From Psilocybe azurescens (taxonomy: Eukaryota > Basidiomycota > Agaricomycetes > Agaricales > Agrocybaceae): a stretch of 64,000 nucleotides of DNA. Below, piece after piece: positions 36,600 to 47,871 of this stretch (positions within the stretch are counted from its first letter, which is position 1; each line of letters starts with the position of its first letter). The DNA is taken from positions 1 through 64,000 of the forward strand of contig JAJIRX010001026.1 of NCBI GenBank assembly GCA_023853785.1, in the 5' to 3' direction. The position numbers and the translations under genes were made by a program. The notes beneath the pieces were generated by a model. That model worked only from the letters and a program-made list of their open reading frames with translations. It was not told the origin of the DNA and searched no databases.

Positions 36600-37079
36600 A
36601 GGGCCTCGAATGGCTCAAGGTGAGATGCCCTAGGACTACGTATACGTACTTGGTACTAAAGACTAGCGTCACTGTTCAGGATGTTCGTTCACCTTCTCCA
36701 ATGTGAACAGTTATTGTGACTTTGAAAATACAGTAGTAAAAGCTATCTTTGATCATAAATAGTAGCTCTGTTTTACAATGTGAGATTTTGTTATTATCAT
36801 GGGGATATCCCACACCCTTCCATACCGTCACGTCATTGCCAATGAAGTCGAAGCGAAATAATGTGAAGGTATTTTTGCACCAAGGCCTAGAACAGTCAAT
36901 ATCCAACAAATCACAATACCGATCCATGCTTTCACCCGTACCGATGCTCTCCCGTGAATCCTATCCACCGAACAAGTGTGGATGATTGCCTCTGGGTGCA
37001 CGTCCACGTTATGGATTTCATTGATGTCTGAGTTCACGCTCTATTCGTGGTGATGTTGAGAATTCCAGTGCATAGACTT

Positions 37080-37084
37080 GCAGT
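37080..37084. repeat. Left target-site duplication of the copia element
   Basis: GCAGT, repeated at 41765-41769. The unoccupied sequence in the other duplication arm (near 56060-56080, reverse strand: TTGCAATGATGAAACGG) confirms the insertion point. Confidence 0.9.
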
Positions 37085-37292
37085 TATTGACAATTTATGT
37101 TTGGAATTCTTAATTTTATTGTACAAACTTCGCAGCTACTTATATACATGTATCTAGTGTAACTAGAATAATCTACCAGCGTCTAAATATTTCTATGTAT
37201 GGCATAGCCGAGGCCGAGATAATATTAGTAAGAGTATTAATAATATAAATCTTCAAGATAAATGTGTGGAATGTCCGAGCACATTCCCAACA
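37085..37292 (-). repeat. Copia 3' LTR (208 bp)
   Basis: On the coding strand it starts TGTTGGGAATG and ends GTCAATA. By eye it is identical to the other LTR at 41557-41764. Confidence 0.92.
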
Positions 37293-37302
37293 CTCCCCCT
37301 GC
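37293..37302 (-). promoter_or_regulatory. Copia polypurine tract
   Basis: GCAGGGGGAG on the coding strand, abutting the 3' LTR, where plus-strand DNA synthesis is primed in LTR elements. Confidence 0.7.
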
Positions 37303-37312
37303 TCGGGCATCT

Positions 37313-40300
37313 CTAGAATACTCCAATTTCGAATGTGAGGTCCTGGTGTAATGTCCTAGGTAGTCCCTTGGTGAATAGATCTGCTATATTTTCTCTGGTA
37401 TTGATATAAACTAAATTGAGGGTGCCATTCTGGACAAGATCACGAAGAAAGTGGAGGGAGATGTCAATGTGTTTGGTTTTGGAATAAAATTCTGGATGGT
37501 GAGCAATTGAGACAGCTGCTTGGTTGTCTGAGAATATTGTTGAGGTAGTAGGAATATCAATTCCTAATTCCGTGAATAATGTTCTGTGCCAGAGTACCTG
37601 TTTTGCGCAGTGAGTAGCAGCAGTGTACTCTGCTTCTGCAGTTGAAAGAGCTACTGTGCTCTGTTTCTTTGCACTCAAGCAACAGCGCCTCCAGCTAGTT
37701 TGATAATGTATCCACTGATAGATTTCCTGTCTCTATCTGATGCCCAATCTGCATCACAGTAAATATTTAATTCTTGGTTGATTTCCTCGGTTTCATGACC
37801 ATAGGTGAGTTTGTAGTCTCGAGTACCTTTAAGGTAGCGAAATATTCGTTTAACAGCTGTCCAGTGCTGTTTCTGAGGGTTCTTGGTGAACTGTGCGAGT
37901 TTCTGGACAGAAAATGCGATGTCTGGCCGGGTTCCAATTGCCAAATACATAAGCGATCCTATAAGTGTTGCATAGCTAGCACTGGCTTGTTCTAGCTGCT
38001 CCCCCTGCTTGTTCAATTTTTCTTGAGGTAAGTCTGTATTGTCGAGCTTCACATTTGGATCCATGGGAGTAGTGACTGGGTTTACATCCTCAAGACCAAA
38101 TTTCTTGAGTAGTTGATTAATGTAGGCAGTTTGCGAAATGGAAATGACTTTGGAATGGTGATCTTGTATAACATTCATTCCTAGAAGTAGTGAGGGTTGT
38201 CCCAGGGATTTAATATCAAATTTCTGGCGTAATTGTTGCTCCAATAAATCGTTCCGAGCATCTGAGTTTGCAATAGATAGGATGTCATCTACCCAGACAA
38301 GTAGGATCTCAAATTCTTCACCCTCTTGTCTTTTGTAGCAGCAGTAATCGGATTTGAGCCTAGTGAATCCCAAGTCCTTCATGGCTGTATCAAATTCCTT
38401 GTTCCAAACATTTCCAGCTTGTTTGAGTCCATACAATGAGCGCCTAAGTCGACAGACACGTCCTGATCCATCATTATATCCAGGAGGTTGTCGCATATAT
38501 AATTCCTCTTCAATGTATCCATTTAAATAAGCTCCCTTGACGTCAAGCTGTCGAAGACTCCATCCATGGACTGCTGAGAGTGCGAGTAAAGTGCGTAAAG
38601 TTTCAAAGCGCATAACTGGTGCAAATGTCCCATCGTTGCTGTAGTCTACTCCCTGGCTTCTGTGAGAAGCCCTGTGCAACAAGTCTTGCCTTGTATTTAA
38701 TTATATTCCCTTCAGCGTCATGTTTCTTGGTGAATAGCCATTTGCAGCCTATAGGTTCTCGATCCCTTGGTAAGTTTTGTAGTTCCCAAGTCCCCATCTT
38801 CTCCAGAGTGTTTAATTCTTCGTCTATAGCTTCCTGCCATGCTTCAGATTCGCTTCCTGCAAGTGCTTCTTCAATTGTTAAAGGCAGGCTGCTTTCTGAA
38901 TTCCTTGAAGCTAGCATTGCAATTTCTGGCTCTGAAGCAACATTGGTTCGTTCTGTTTGCTTAGCCTTTGAAGATTCTGTTGGACGAGTGATATCTGGTG
39001 TAGGGAGTGGAATAGGAGTGGGTGTATTGAATCTTGATGACGGAGTTCGCGCCTGAGGGTTGTGAGACTTCTTGTAGTCAATTTGCATTGTTCTGGTGCG
39101 TAGTTGGCGATTATTTGAATCACTGGAAGTTATGACCGGTTGAACAATTTTTTCTGATTGTATTTCATTGGTTTGTGCGTCTGGAACTGGTCCTGGCTCC
39201 CCTCAGATGCCAAACCAGGTACTGTAGTAATTATTTCAAGTTCCCTAGGTTCATCATTTTCATTAAAAGCGAAATTCCGGGATGTCTTGATGCTTCTATG
39301 TTTGCTGTCATAATAGCGAATTGATTTGGATCCATCATTAAATCCTACAAAGACCATCTTGTGCGATTTTGGGTGCAGTTTGGATCGGTTCTGGGACTCA
39401 TCTAGGACCCATACATCGCATCCAAACTCTCTGAGGTGTGAAACATCAGGTTTGGAGCCATTCCAAGCTTCGGTAAGGTGTCAGGCCTTTAAGCGCCCTG
39501 GTAGGCGCCCTGTTTCGAAGGTAATTGGCATGGGAGACTGCTTCATCCCATAAAAAATCAGGTAGCTTCTTCGAAATTAGCATGGCTCTTGCAAGCTCCA
39601 GGTGTGTACGGTTAAATCGCTCTGCTACTCCATTTTGTGATTGAGAATAAGGTGCAGTGGTTTGTACTTCAATGCCTCTTTCTTCTGCCCATGTCTTTAT
39701 TTCTTTGTTGACTAACTCCTTCCCATTGTCAAAGCGCATCCACTTTGGGTGTTTTCCAAATTTCCTTTCCAGTAGGGTAGCATGGTCCTTTATCCGGGCT
39801 GAGGCCTCTGTTTTATCCTTCATAAATTTTACTCCACTGAAGCGGACTGCATCATCTGTGAATGAGATGTAGTATTTGAAGCCTCCAATAGACTGAACTC
39901 CTGCTGGTCCCCAAACATCACTCATAAATCCTTCTCCAGGAATCTCTGAGCGATTGTCTGCCTCCTTTGGGAATGGTTTGTGAGCCTGTTTTGCTTGGAT
40001 ACAAGCCTCACATGTTGGGGAAGGAATAGATGTGTGATCTATCTCCATTCCATTTACCAGCTCCTCCCGGCTGATTTGTTGCAAAGATGACATGGATATG
40101 TGTCCAAATTTTCGGTGCCATTGGTCCCAGGTAAGCTTCTGCGATGAAGCATAGTTTGTCTTCTCTTTTCCGGGTAGTTGTGCACGGGCTAATAATAGGT
40201 AAAGTCTATTAGACTTGATTCCTTTTCCAATTATTTTATCCTTGGAATCTGATATGGAGCATCCACCTTTGGTAAATTTAACATGCCCATTCACATCATC

Positions 40301-41465
40301 AATTCTGCTGATTGATAGTAGGCAGTTTGGAGCATCAGGGACATGTAGGACATTGCGGAGTTGGTGTCGGAATGTTTTTCCATCCACAGAGAAATTAACA
40401 ATGACTGTTCCACGGCCTTGTGCAGTGACAGGGCTTAATCCGAGGCCCTGTATGGTTGAATCCTTGAGTGGTGTATAATCAATAAATGCCTCCTTCATGG
40501 TACAGATATGTGAGGTTGTTCCTGAGTCTAATATCCAATCATATTTCGAAAATTCTCTGTGTTGTTCTGCAGGCGCAAATGCCATGTATGATGCATCATT
40601 AAGATTTGATGTGATTGACTCCTGTGCTTGATTTGTGCGCCCTGCCCTATTTGGTCCTCTTCGGCCTTTAGGTCCCTGACCTTCCCTTCCACCACCTTTA
40701 GCCCAACATTCCTTTGATATGTGACCTTTTTGTGGCAGTTGTAACATTCTTTGTCCGATGAATCCGATGATTTGTTGAATTTTCCGTTGTTCCTTGAGTT
40801 GCCAGATTGTCTAGCCTGTAAGGATGTCTGTGTTGAGTCACCAGACCTAGACTTGCGACGTCTATCTTCTTCCATGAGAATAGCCACAAGTTCATGAGAT
40901 GATAATTGAGGTTTATTCCCACTTGACCCAAGATAAGATGTTGTATAAGTGTCCCATGACTCGGGAAGTGATGTGATTAAAATCATTACAAAATCTTCAT
41001 CTGGTACTTTGCTGCCCATAACATGCAGTTCCTCCTGTAGCTGGCGCAATTTTGATATATGTTCCACCATATTGAATCCTTCTTCTGCTGTTGCTCTGTA
41101 CAATGCCCTTCGTGTGGCCAAAATTCCAAGTCGGCCTTTGGATTCCTTCACTGTGGTAAGTTGTTCCCACATTTGGCGTGCTGTGACTGCACCACTGATG
41201 TGTATTATTTCCGAATCTGAGATTGACAGCTCAATTCGGACTCGTGCCTTGCATCCTGTTCTCTCCATTTCTTCTGAGCTTCCAGCTCTTGTGCAGTTGG
41301 TTTTCCGGGGTCAGCTGATTCTGGTGCCTTTGCATCAATTGCAATATGGTCTTCCAGTCCAAGGTCAGTGAATACTGCAAGCATTCTTCGCTTCCATGGC
41401 ATCCAATTATCTGCCTTCAGCATGGGAATCCGGTAGGGTCCAGATGTGCTATATTCGTCCGACAT
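37313..41465 (-). pseudogene. Copia gag-pol polyprotein, six frameshifts
   Basis: Starts at ATG 41465 (MSDEYSTSGPYRIPML). Gag has the usual copia pattern and a CCHC knuckle (CYNCHKKGHISKEC once the shift near 40730 is allowed for). Protease: WILDSGTTSHIC. Integrase: HRKFGHIS...CEACIQAKQ zinc part, then catalytic Asp in SDVWGPAG, Asp in RFDNGKEL and Glu in NGVAERFNR. Reverse transcriptase: GAYLNGYIEEELYMRQPPGY and the VDD site in LLVWVDDILSI. RNase H: IYCDADWASD and STAEAEY. It ends with a stop at 37313. Six one-base shifts are visible at about 41245, 40730, 39471, 39200, 38652 and 37676; every domain and active-site residue I checked is otherwise intact. Contexts are partly short homopolymers. 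It is either dead on arrival or affected by assembly errors. Confidence 0.92.
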
Positions 41466-41544
41466 CTTGATTGCGAGTTAAAAATAAATGAGGATGAGTG
41501 TGGCTGTTGAGAATTCAAGTACGAGTTTTTAATGTACAGGCACG

Positions 41545-41556
41545 GGGCCCATAACC
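41545..41556 (-). promoter_or_regulatory. Copia primer-binding site (initiator-tRNA anticodon half)
   Basis: GGTTATGGGCCC directly follows the 5' LTR on the coding strand. It is complementary to the anticodon stem-loop of initiator methionine tRNA (GGGCCCATAACC in forms such as the Drosophila tRNA), the half-tRNA priming known for Drosophila copia and related elements. Confidence 0.75.
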
Positions 41557-41764
41557 TATTGACAATTTATGTTTGGAATTCTTAATTTTATTGTACAAAC
41601 TTCGCAGCTACTTATATACATGTATCTAGTGTAACTAGAATAATCTACCAGCGTCTAAATATTTCTATGTATGGCATAGCCGAGGCCGAGATAATATTAG
41701 TAAGAGTATTAATAATATAAATCTTCAAGATAAATGTGTGGAATGTCCGAGCACATTCCCAACA
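41557..41764 (-). repeat. Copia 5' LTR (208 bp)
   Basis: Appears identical to the 3' LTR at 37085-37292. The promoter for the element lies within it. Confidence 0.92.
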
Positions 41765-41769
41765 GCAGT
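41765..41769. repeat. Right target-site duplication of the copia element
   Basis: GCAGT, matching 37080-37084. Confidence 0.9.
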
Positions 41770-42000
41770 GATTAAACGGAGTCAAACAATATTCTTCACG
41801 GCTGGTTCACAAGGGCTGTATGAAAGGCTGCCATGTGCGACAAGCCTCACAGGTAAAGGACTTAAGGAAGCCTGGAAATGGTTCCCCAGGCATCCAGGGC
41901 TTTGTTATTTTCCAGAAGGCGGCCTGCAATCCACTCATTGTGTTCTCTTCCGTAGCCGACCCAGCGTACTAGGAATTGTCGCCCCCGCCCCATCCGTCAT

Positions 42001-42923
42001 TCATCGATTATTTTGTACAATGTGAGGTGATTGGCCAGTCTTCAACTGGAAGGGAGAGAATCCGGTGGAGGTATTGATAGTGTTCATGAGTGTGAATCTG
42101 ATCCTAGGGAGCGCCTTGCGCCAACCCTTCTGGTTTTGGTCAACAAAGTATCTGATTGCTTGTACAAGAGTTTTGTTGGTGCGCTCGCTGCTGCCATCGG
42201 TCTCAGGGTGGAAGGCTGTTGACATCTTGAGTTTGATGCCTGTGAGCTTGTGTAGCTCAGCCCAGACTTCAGCAGTGGACAGCGTGTTGCGGTCTGAGAC
42301 CAGGTTTGCCATCAGGCGGTTGTCGCAATACCATTCGTCAAACAATACCAGGGTGATGTCAGTGGCTGTGTCTGATGAATGTGTGGGGATGAGGCGGATG
42401 TCTGCACCTAAGGTGTCAGTAATTGTGAGAATGGTGTCTTTACTGTCTTCTTCTAGGAGAGGACCGACAAAATTGAGTGTGACAGTGTCAAACCGGGCAT
42501 CTGGGACAGGGCTTCTTGAACGATATTAGCCCATTTATTAGCCCAGGTTCCTGCCACAGGTTGGGCAAGCTTTCGTGGTATAACTGCCTGAACCTGGGTA
42601 TGTGATACTGGCAGAGAAATATCAGCAATGGTTTTAGTAACACCAGAAATAGTTGAAGGACTTGGAAAAGCTAATGTAAGTGATGGAGTATAACTCAGGG
42701 TCTGGGTCTGGGCAATGTCTGTCATAACAGGTTGAGAAGGAGGAATTACATCCAGAGAAGGGTTGAGTTCTGACTCAGAAATGTGTCGTGCTGAAATTTC
42801 AGGCTGTGAATGTCCATGACAGGATTTTTGAGCATGTCCTTTACTCATTGCATCAGCTGCAGCCTGCACACAGCATTTTCTGCACTGGTTTTCAGAACAG
42901 GATTTGCTGCTTTCTCCAGACAT
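42001..42923 (-). pseudogene. Gypsy-type integrase fragment with an unusual N-terminal extension
   Basis: The lower part (42001-42345) encodes MANLVSDRNTLSTAEVW, then MSTAFHPETDGSSERTNKTL and GWRKALPRIRFTLMNT. This is the integrase core and C-terminal part of a Gypsy/Ty3 element, with the second Asp in SDRNT and Glu in SSERTNKT. Between 42350 and 42500 a different frame continues upstream with FVGPLLEEDSKDT. The part 42453-42923 begins at an ATG with a Cys-rich stretch (CSENQCRKCC) followed by Ser/Thr/Pro-rich sequence and has no family I recognise. No protease, reverse transcriptase or LTR is present, so it is an isolated fragment. It belongs to a different lineage from the Gypsy element at 49961-52509. 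Confidence 0.7.
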
Positions 42924-43855
42924 AGTAATACAGTCAGGAGTAGCATGTAAAATCTTAGCTAGCTGGGAGAAAAATGGTGTAGAAGCTGTCTGTGTTTGAG
43001 CAAGAAAAGCAGGTACAACTGGTGCAACTGGCTGGATAATAAGGTCACCTGGTGGGCATAAAGTTCAAAGAAAGCCACTAGCATCACCAGAATAATTCAG
43101 GTGGTTGAGAAGATGTTCAGCATCCTCAAAAGGTAAACTGGGGTGTGGTGATAGGTCCAGAGACACTGAAAGTCTGTGCACTAGATAATATTTATCAGAT
43201 CAGTAAGTATAATATGATATATTAAAGATGTACTGTTTGTGCTATGGAACCCCAAAGATGCCTTTTCAAGGCAGTGCCATGACCTTGGTACACCATGGAG
43301 GGACCCATGTGCTTATCATATTTTTGCCACTTTGTTCTACAGATAGGGAAGGGAGTGATTTCAGGATCAAGTGGGAGATTGTCATCAAGCGTGTCAAACA
43401 AAAGATGTCAATTTCTCAAATACAGCAGCTATTTAAATAGATTTTTGCATTTGTCAAAGCAGTACATATAGAACATCGTAAACCTCTCTTATACACTGCT
43501 GGCCACTGTGGCACCTGCAAAATGTTGCTCTGAGGTGTGCTTTGTTTGGAAACACATATTGACATTTCTGATTTGGAGCACTGTGCATTATTTTGAGTTG
43601 TATGTTTTGAATAAAAAGAGTGCTCATGTGACTTACCATAGATGGTCAAGATTGAGTCACCTGGAGCCCAACCAATGGCTCCCAATGTGGCGCATAGAGG
43701 ACAGAGATGGTGGACAATGTTATGCAATGATGTGGCAACAAGGGCAGGAATTTCACAACCTGTCACATAATGTGGTCAGCACCCAGAGTCCAACATAGTG
43801 TCTGGCAGAGTGTCTGGGGTCTGTGAATCTCATGGACCAGACTCTCTGAATTTAT
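42924..43855. other. Stretch without a recognised gene
   Basis: Frames on both strands near 43228-43798 are short and unrecognised. This may be the 3' flank of the hAT element. Confidence 0.35.
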
Positions 43856-45690
43856 CTACTCTATCAACTGGATGCCATTATCATCATCAACAGCATCAAG
43901 CTCATCATTGTCATTAATTATTAATGTGTCCCATGTGAAGGCCTCACTCTCCTTTAGTACCTCAGCAGAAGTTTTATTAGCATCAACAATATTATCTATA
44001 TTCCACACTTTCTGTTTCTCTGCTGAAGATACAGCCTTTTGGAAAATTAAGTCATTATGATACAAGCATTTGAGGCACTGTAATGTCTCCACAATATCAC
44101 CTTTTAAATGGTTGCAGAGTTTGCTGATAGTCATTCCTGCTGATGAGAATGCCTGCTCACTAGATACTGATGAGGCCATGATAGCCAAGTAGTCCCAAGC
44201 AAGAGATGCCCACGTTGGATAACAATGAGTATTGGGCTGACAGTCGACACAAAATATTATTAGATTTGGTATGGTAGATGAATGTGCAGCACATACAGTA
44301 CTTTACCATGCCCCACCCATTTCAAATGGAATCTATGGAATCCAACTCAATTCCATGGAATCCAGACCAATTCCAATTGGATTCCAATTAATGGTTTCAA
44401 GTGGAATGGGTCTGGAATCATGGAATGAACCCATTCAATTGGAATCCAAGTTTATTGCAGATTGTTTCATTAAAGAAAGGACTTAGTGAAATTCACCAAG
44501 TCCAATTTTAATTCCACATAGAATGGAATGGAATCCAGTTGGATTCCAACTGGAATGTATTACTTATAGTAGATTTATATAATAGTATAATATAATATAT
44601 TGAAAACTATATATTACATTATTATCTACAATGTTATGTACAAACAAGGTTGCAATGTAACTCAGCACATTCAACATATTATATGTTGAGCCTCATCATA
44701 CCTTCATGTCAAGGAGAAGCTGAACTGGCAACTTCTTGTTATGTGCTTGAGCTTTGAAAAATGTTCTTTGTGCTGAGAGAAGGATCACACCTATACAACA
44801 TCTTTTATCATAAAAATTTCATGGAAAGAAATTGAATAGTACTTGCCTTTACAGCAATCACCTGAATCTGCTCTACCTCATCTTGGTTCTCTTCCAAAAT
44901 ATCAGGAAGGTGTTCATCTTCTTGATGGGGATTGAAGTATCAAGCTTTGCTTTTATTGATATTAAATTTTGTATAGCAAGGTTGATGATATGAGCAAGAC
45001 ATCTAAATAATTAGTGAGTTGCAAATAAGAAAGACATAAATAATAAGAATAAATAAGTAACATACTGAATTTGTCACTTCAAGGCATCAAATCTTTTCCT
45101 GATCTTCATCCTGTAGCATTGTGCAACCTCAATCATCATTGTGTTGTTGTTGGAGGCATTTGTCACATGTGACATGACCAATCTAATGTATATAATATAT
45201 TACCCACAATACAATTAGCAACCAGGAAGTAAACTGCTCACTTTAACCACTATATTCAAATGATCATATATCTTGAAAAGCAACTATCCAAGTTAAACAC
45301 TATTATGTGCAGTGTTCATCCATGCAAAGCTCAACAAAGCATGTTCAAGAGTCTAATCCTTGGGTTTGCACTCCTCAATCCAGTGACCAGTGATCACAAA
45401 GTAGCCATCACTATTTGAAGCTGCCTATGCATCACATGGTAGGCTAACCTCACTGTTAATGACAGCACTCTGATGAATTAAATTTTAGCTACACACAGTA
45501 AACAGAGAAAGGGTACATACATTCAAGCAATCATATGAAGCCATCATTTGATCTTTGAATAGTTTGATAATTTGCTGGCATGTTTGTTTTTGGTTTGGTA
45601 TTTTGACTCCCTGGTGGCATGAGCTGCAACTATGATCATGTTCTGGTATGCAGGATGTTCAAAAGCTTTATCAGCTGCATAAAAATAAAT
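43856..45690 (-). pseudogene. hAT transposase pseudogene, interrupted by element C
   Basis: Read from 45690 downwards: GVKIPNQKQT and IIKLFKDQMMASYDCLN (45630-45540), an intron, then SEVSLPCDA, a stop, AASNSDGYFVITGHWIEE (45440) and a second stop. The central region follows, with SHVTNASNNNTMM near 45170 and RCLAHIINLAIQNLISIKA near 45000, both hallmarks of hAT proteins, and RTFFKAQAHNKKLPVQLLLD near 44740. The sequence then breaks into element C and resumes at 44260 with QPNTHCYPTWASLAWDYLAI. The C-terminal dimerisation motif (SSEQAFSSAGMTISK, HLKGDIVETLQCLKCLYHND) leads to the stop at 43856. About 200 residues between the two sides are missing. Two Trp codons of the consensus are TAG here. 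Confidence 0.85.
44296..44640 (+). mobile_element. Element C: truncated copy of the A/B family
   Basis: Starts with AGTACTTTACCATGCCCC, the same terminal motif as elements A and B. It contains palindromes such as CCAATTGGATTCCAATT and the shared subterminal block (AATCCAGTTGGATTCCAACT near 44530), then the AT-rich TAATATAATATATTG...ATTACATTATTATCTA block. It lacks the minisatellite and tRNA-like part, and no opposite terminus is seen before the hAT sequence resumes near 44690. It sits inside the hAT transposase gene. Confidence 0.65.
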
Positions 45691-47871
45691 TGAGACTTAA
45701 TGATACAAAGTTGTGATAATATAAATGTTCAATGTACCTGATCTGTTTGAAAAGTCATTCAATGGTAGCTTTTAGCCCATCACTATATGGTTCAACTTTC
45801 TTCTCTGGTGGGGCAGTAGCAAAATGCCCACTGAAAGGGTGTAAACCAGTCTGAGCTTACAATTTATAGTGAGACCCAGAGGCCCTTATTTTGCGATTGT
45901 TATCTGTAATAAGCTAGTATATTATACTAGTGAAGGGTAGGAGATATCCCAGATTATTAGACTTTGAGGCTTCACTTTCTAGAGGGCCAACAAGTGTAGT
46001 AAACCCTACAAACTTACTAAGGGGTAGTATGGCCTATTAATCAGAGCTATGAATCAAAGTTTCCTACACAGATATCAAAGTACCCCTACCAAGTGACTGA
46101 GGTGATCACCTGCACCATTTACAAAGCTATTAGTCTTGCAAGGAAGAACTCCTAAGAAGAAGTGACCTTGGATCTTACAAGAGGTAACACCCATCAGTCC
46201 CTTACAAGTGATCACCAAGTGGTGGAAACTTTATTAATTAGCAAAAGCAATCTCTGTGCCCAGACATCACAAAGACTGTTCACTAAATCTGGTGATCACC
46301 TGCTTGGTAGTCAGGCATCACTGTGCCACATGGTGGGTGCCCCACGGACTGAATGTATTGGGAATTAAAAGCTTGTGTACAAACTCAGCATATAGTGGTC
46401 TACTAAATCTGACTATAAAAACTTATGATTTGCAATGCAGCCAATGAGTGAGGGATCGCCCAGTCAGTGATTGCCACATGATACTAGAGGTAACTTGTTT
46501 TATGTTAAGGGCACCTGCTGTTCCAGGAATTCCTAAACCAATAGCAATTGTGCTTAGAAACCTTGATAGGGTTTCTTAGGAAATATACCCCAAAACAATC
46601 TAGTCTTGACATACCTTCTCTGCAAGCTATCTGATAAAATAAGTCAGGTGATTTCTACTAAGAAGATACTGCTGTGTGTACAATGATACTATCTTCAAAT
46701 AAGTGCCATAGCCCAGGCAAACTAGTATTTTCCACTATTATAATTAGTGTAGCAAAGGCTAGGCAGCTGTAAAACTCTGTTTTACAGATAACTCTTACAT
46801 TTGCACGAAGTAAACCAGAACCAATCTATGTTGGTAGTTTATGTAGTACAAAAGCAAAAGTCTGTCTCTACTAAAATTGATGACTGCTCCGGATATGGGC
46901 AGAGCTGAAGGCTCTGCCAAACAACTGTACACACTATAATAGGAGTGGAGTCTGTTACAGCAGCGCACAGCCCATTTCTTCCCTTTTCTCTTGGTCTCTT
47001 TCAATTATCACAAGTCAAAGTATCTATTTAGTCTATAAAAACAGTCCTGTATCTTAGAATAGGAACCAAGTAATCTACACTCCAGATTTGATATAAGAAT
47101 TCCAGTGTTAATATTTTGTGGACTAGTGATTTGTGTGATAAAAGATCAAACACTACAGTTCACCTTAAGCAATTAGGTGCTACCTGGTTTTGTGAGTGAT
47201 CACCATTGTTATATTCAATGTCAGGTCTATTATAATTGATAAGCAGGCTTTCATAAGTCATCTGTGGACTGCTCTGGTGATTGTTAAATACAGGTTGGAA
47301 CCCTATATGGCTAGCAATTGATCATAGTAACTAGGGACAACTGTCAGAGAAATTTGACTGTTCAGGACATTGCCTATAGTAAGACTGCCCTGGGGATTGT
47401 TAAGTATGGGTTGGAACCCTATAAGACTAGTGATTGCTCATGGTAACTAGGGACAACTGTCAGAGAAATCTGACTATTCAGGACATTGCCTATAGTAAAC
47501 TAAGAACTGTGGACTAGGGCACCCAGTTGCTTATAAAAACCAAGGATCTACTACATTGTAATATGAGTGATTGCTTATAGTGTTTGATATTTTGAGTTTG
47601 GGTTTTATAAAAAAGATCTGATAAGTGTCCTGTGTACACTTTCCCCCAAAAGTGATTCCATTTGATTAATAGAGCAATCTCCTGTTCTCACATAAGAGAT
47701 TGCCCCAGCAGTATCTTTCCAAAGTCTAGTTATTGCAATAAGTTGTAACTTACCCTCCCAGATCAGACTGATCAATAAATATTTGATTGGGTGTTGTGTA
47801 TTGGGTAATTGCAAAGACATTCAACACTAAACATCTCACCTCACCGACTACACTTTCCTTCATACCACACA
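45691..47871. other. Gene-free, AT-rich stretch
   Basis: About 2.2 kb with recurring GTGATCACC and TAGTGATTG words but no recognisable gene. It contains the 116-bp tandem duplication annotated separately. It may be untranslated sequence of the element carrying the gene at 47872. Confidence 0.35.
47267..47498 (+). repeat. Direct tandem duplication, 2 x 116 bp
   Basis: Copies at 47267-47382 and 47383-47498 start GACTGCYCTGG and end GACATTGCCTATAGTAA, with about 10 differences. The shared middle includes TAACTAGGGACAACTGTCAG. Confidence 0.85.

Larger units (their letters stand above)
35170..37079 (+). repeat. Inverted segmental duplication, arm 1
   Basis: This 1.9-kb block is repeated in reverse orientation at about 56065-58010. 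Matching landmarks include GGCGATTGAAACCACATTTT, GAGGCTTAAGG-like promoter text before the crystallin-like gene, that gene itself with both introns, and the region around 36700-37075. Beyond the copia insertion the similarity continues at 41770-41860 against 56040-55980. The two arms differ at many single sites, so the duplication is old relative to the copia insertion. Confidence 0.8.
37085..41764 (-). mobile_element. Ty1/copia LTR retrotransposon, complete structure
   Basis: A 4,680-bp element on the minus strand with two 208-bp LTRs that look identical, a 5-bp target duplication (GCAGT), a primer-binding site directly after the 5' LTR, a GCAGGGGGAG polypurine tract directly before the 3' LTR, and gag-pol in copia order (gag, protease, integrase, reverse transcriptase, RNase H). 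The LTR ends are TG...TA rather than TG...CA. The insertion interrupts one arm of the inverted duplication; the other arm preserves the empty site. Confidence 0.95.
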
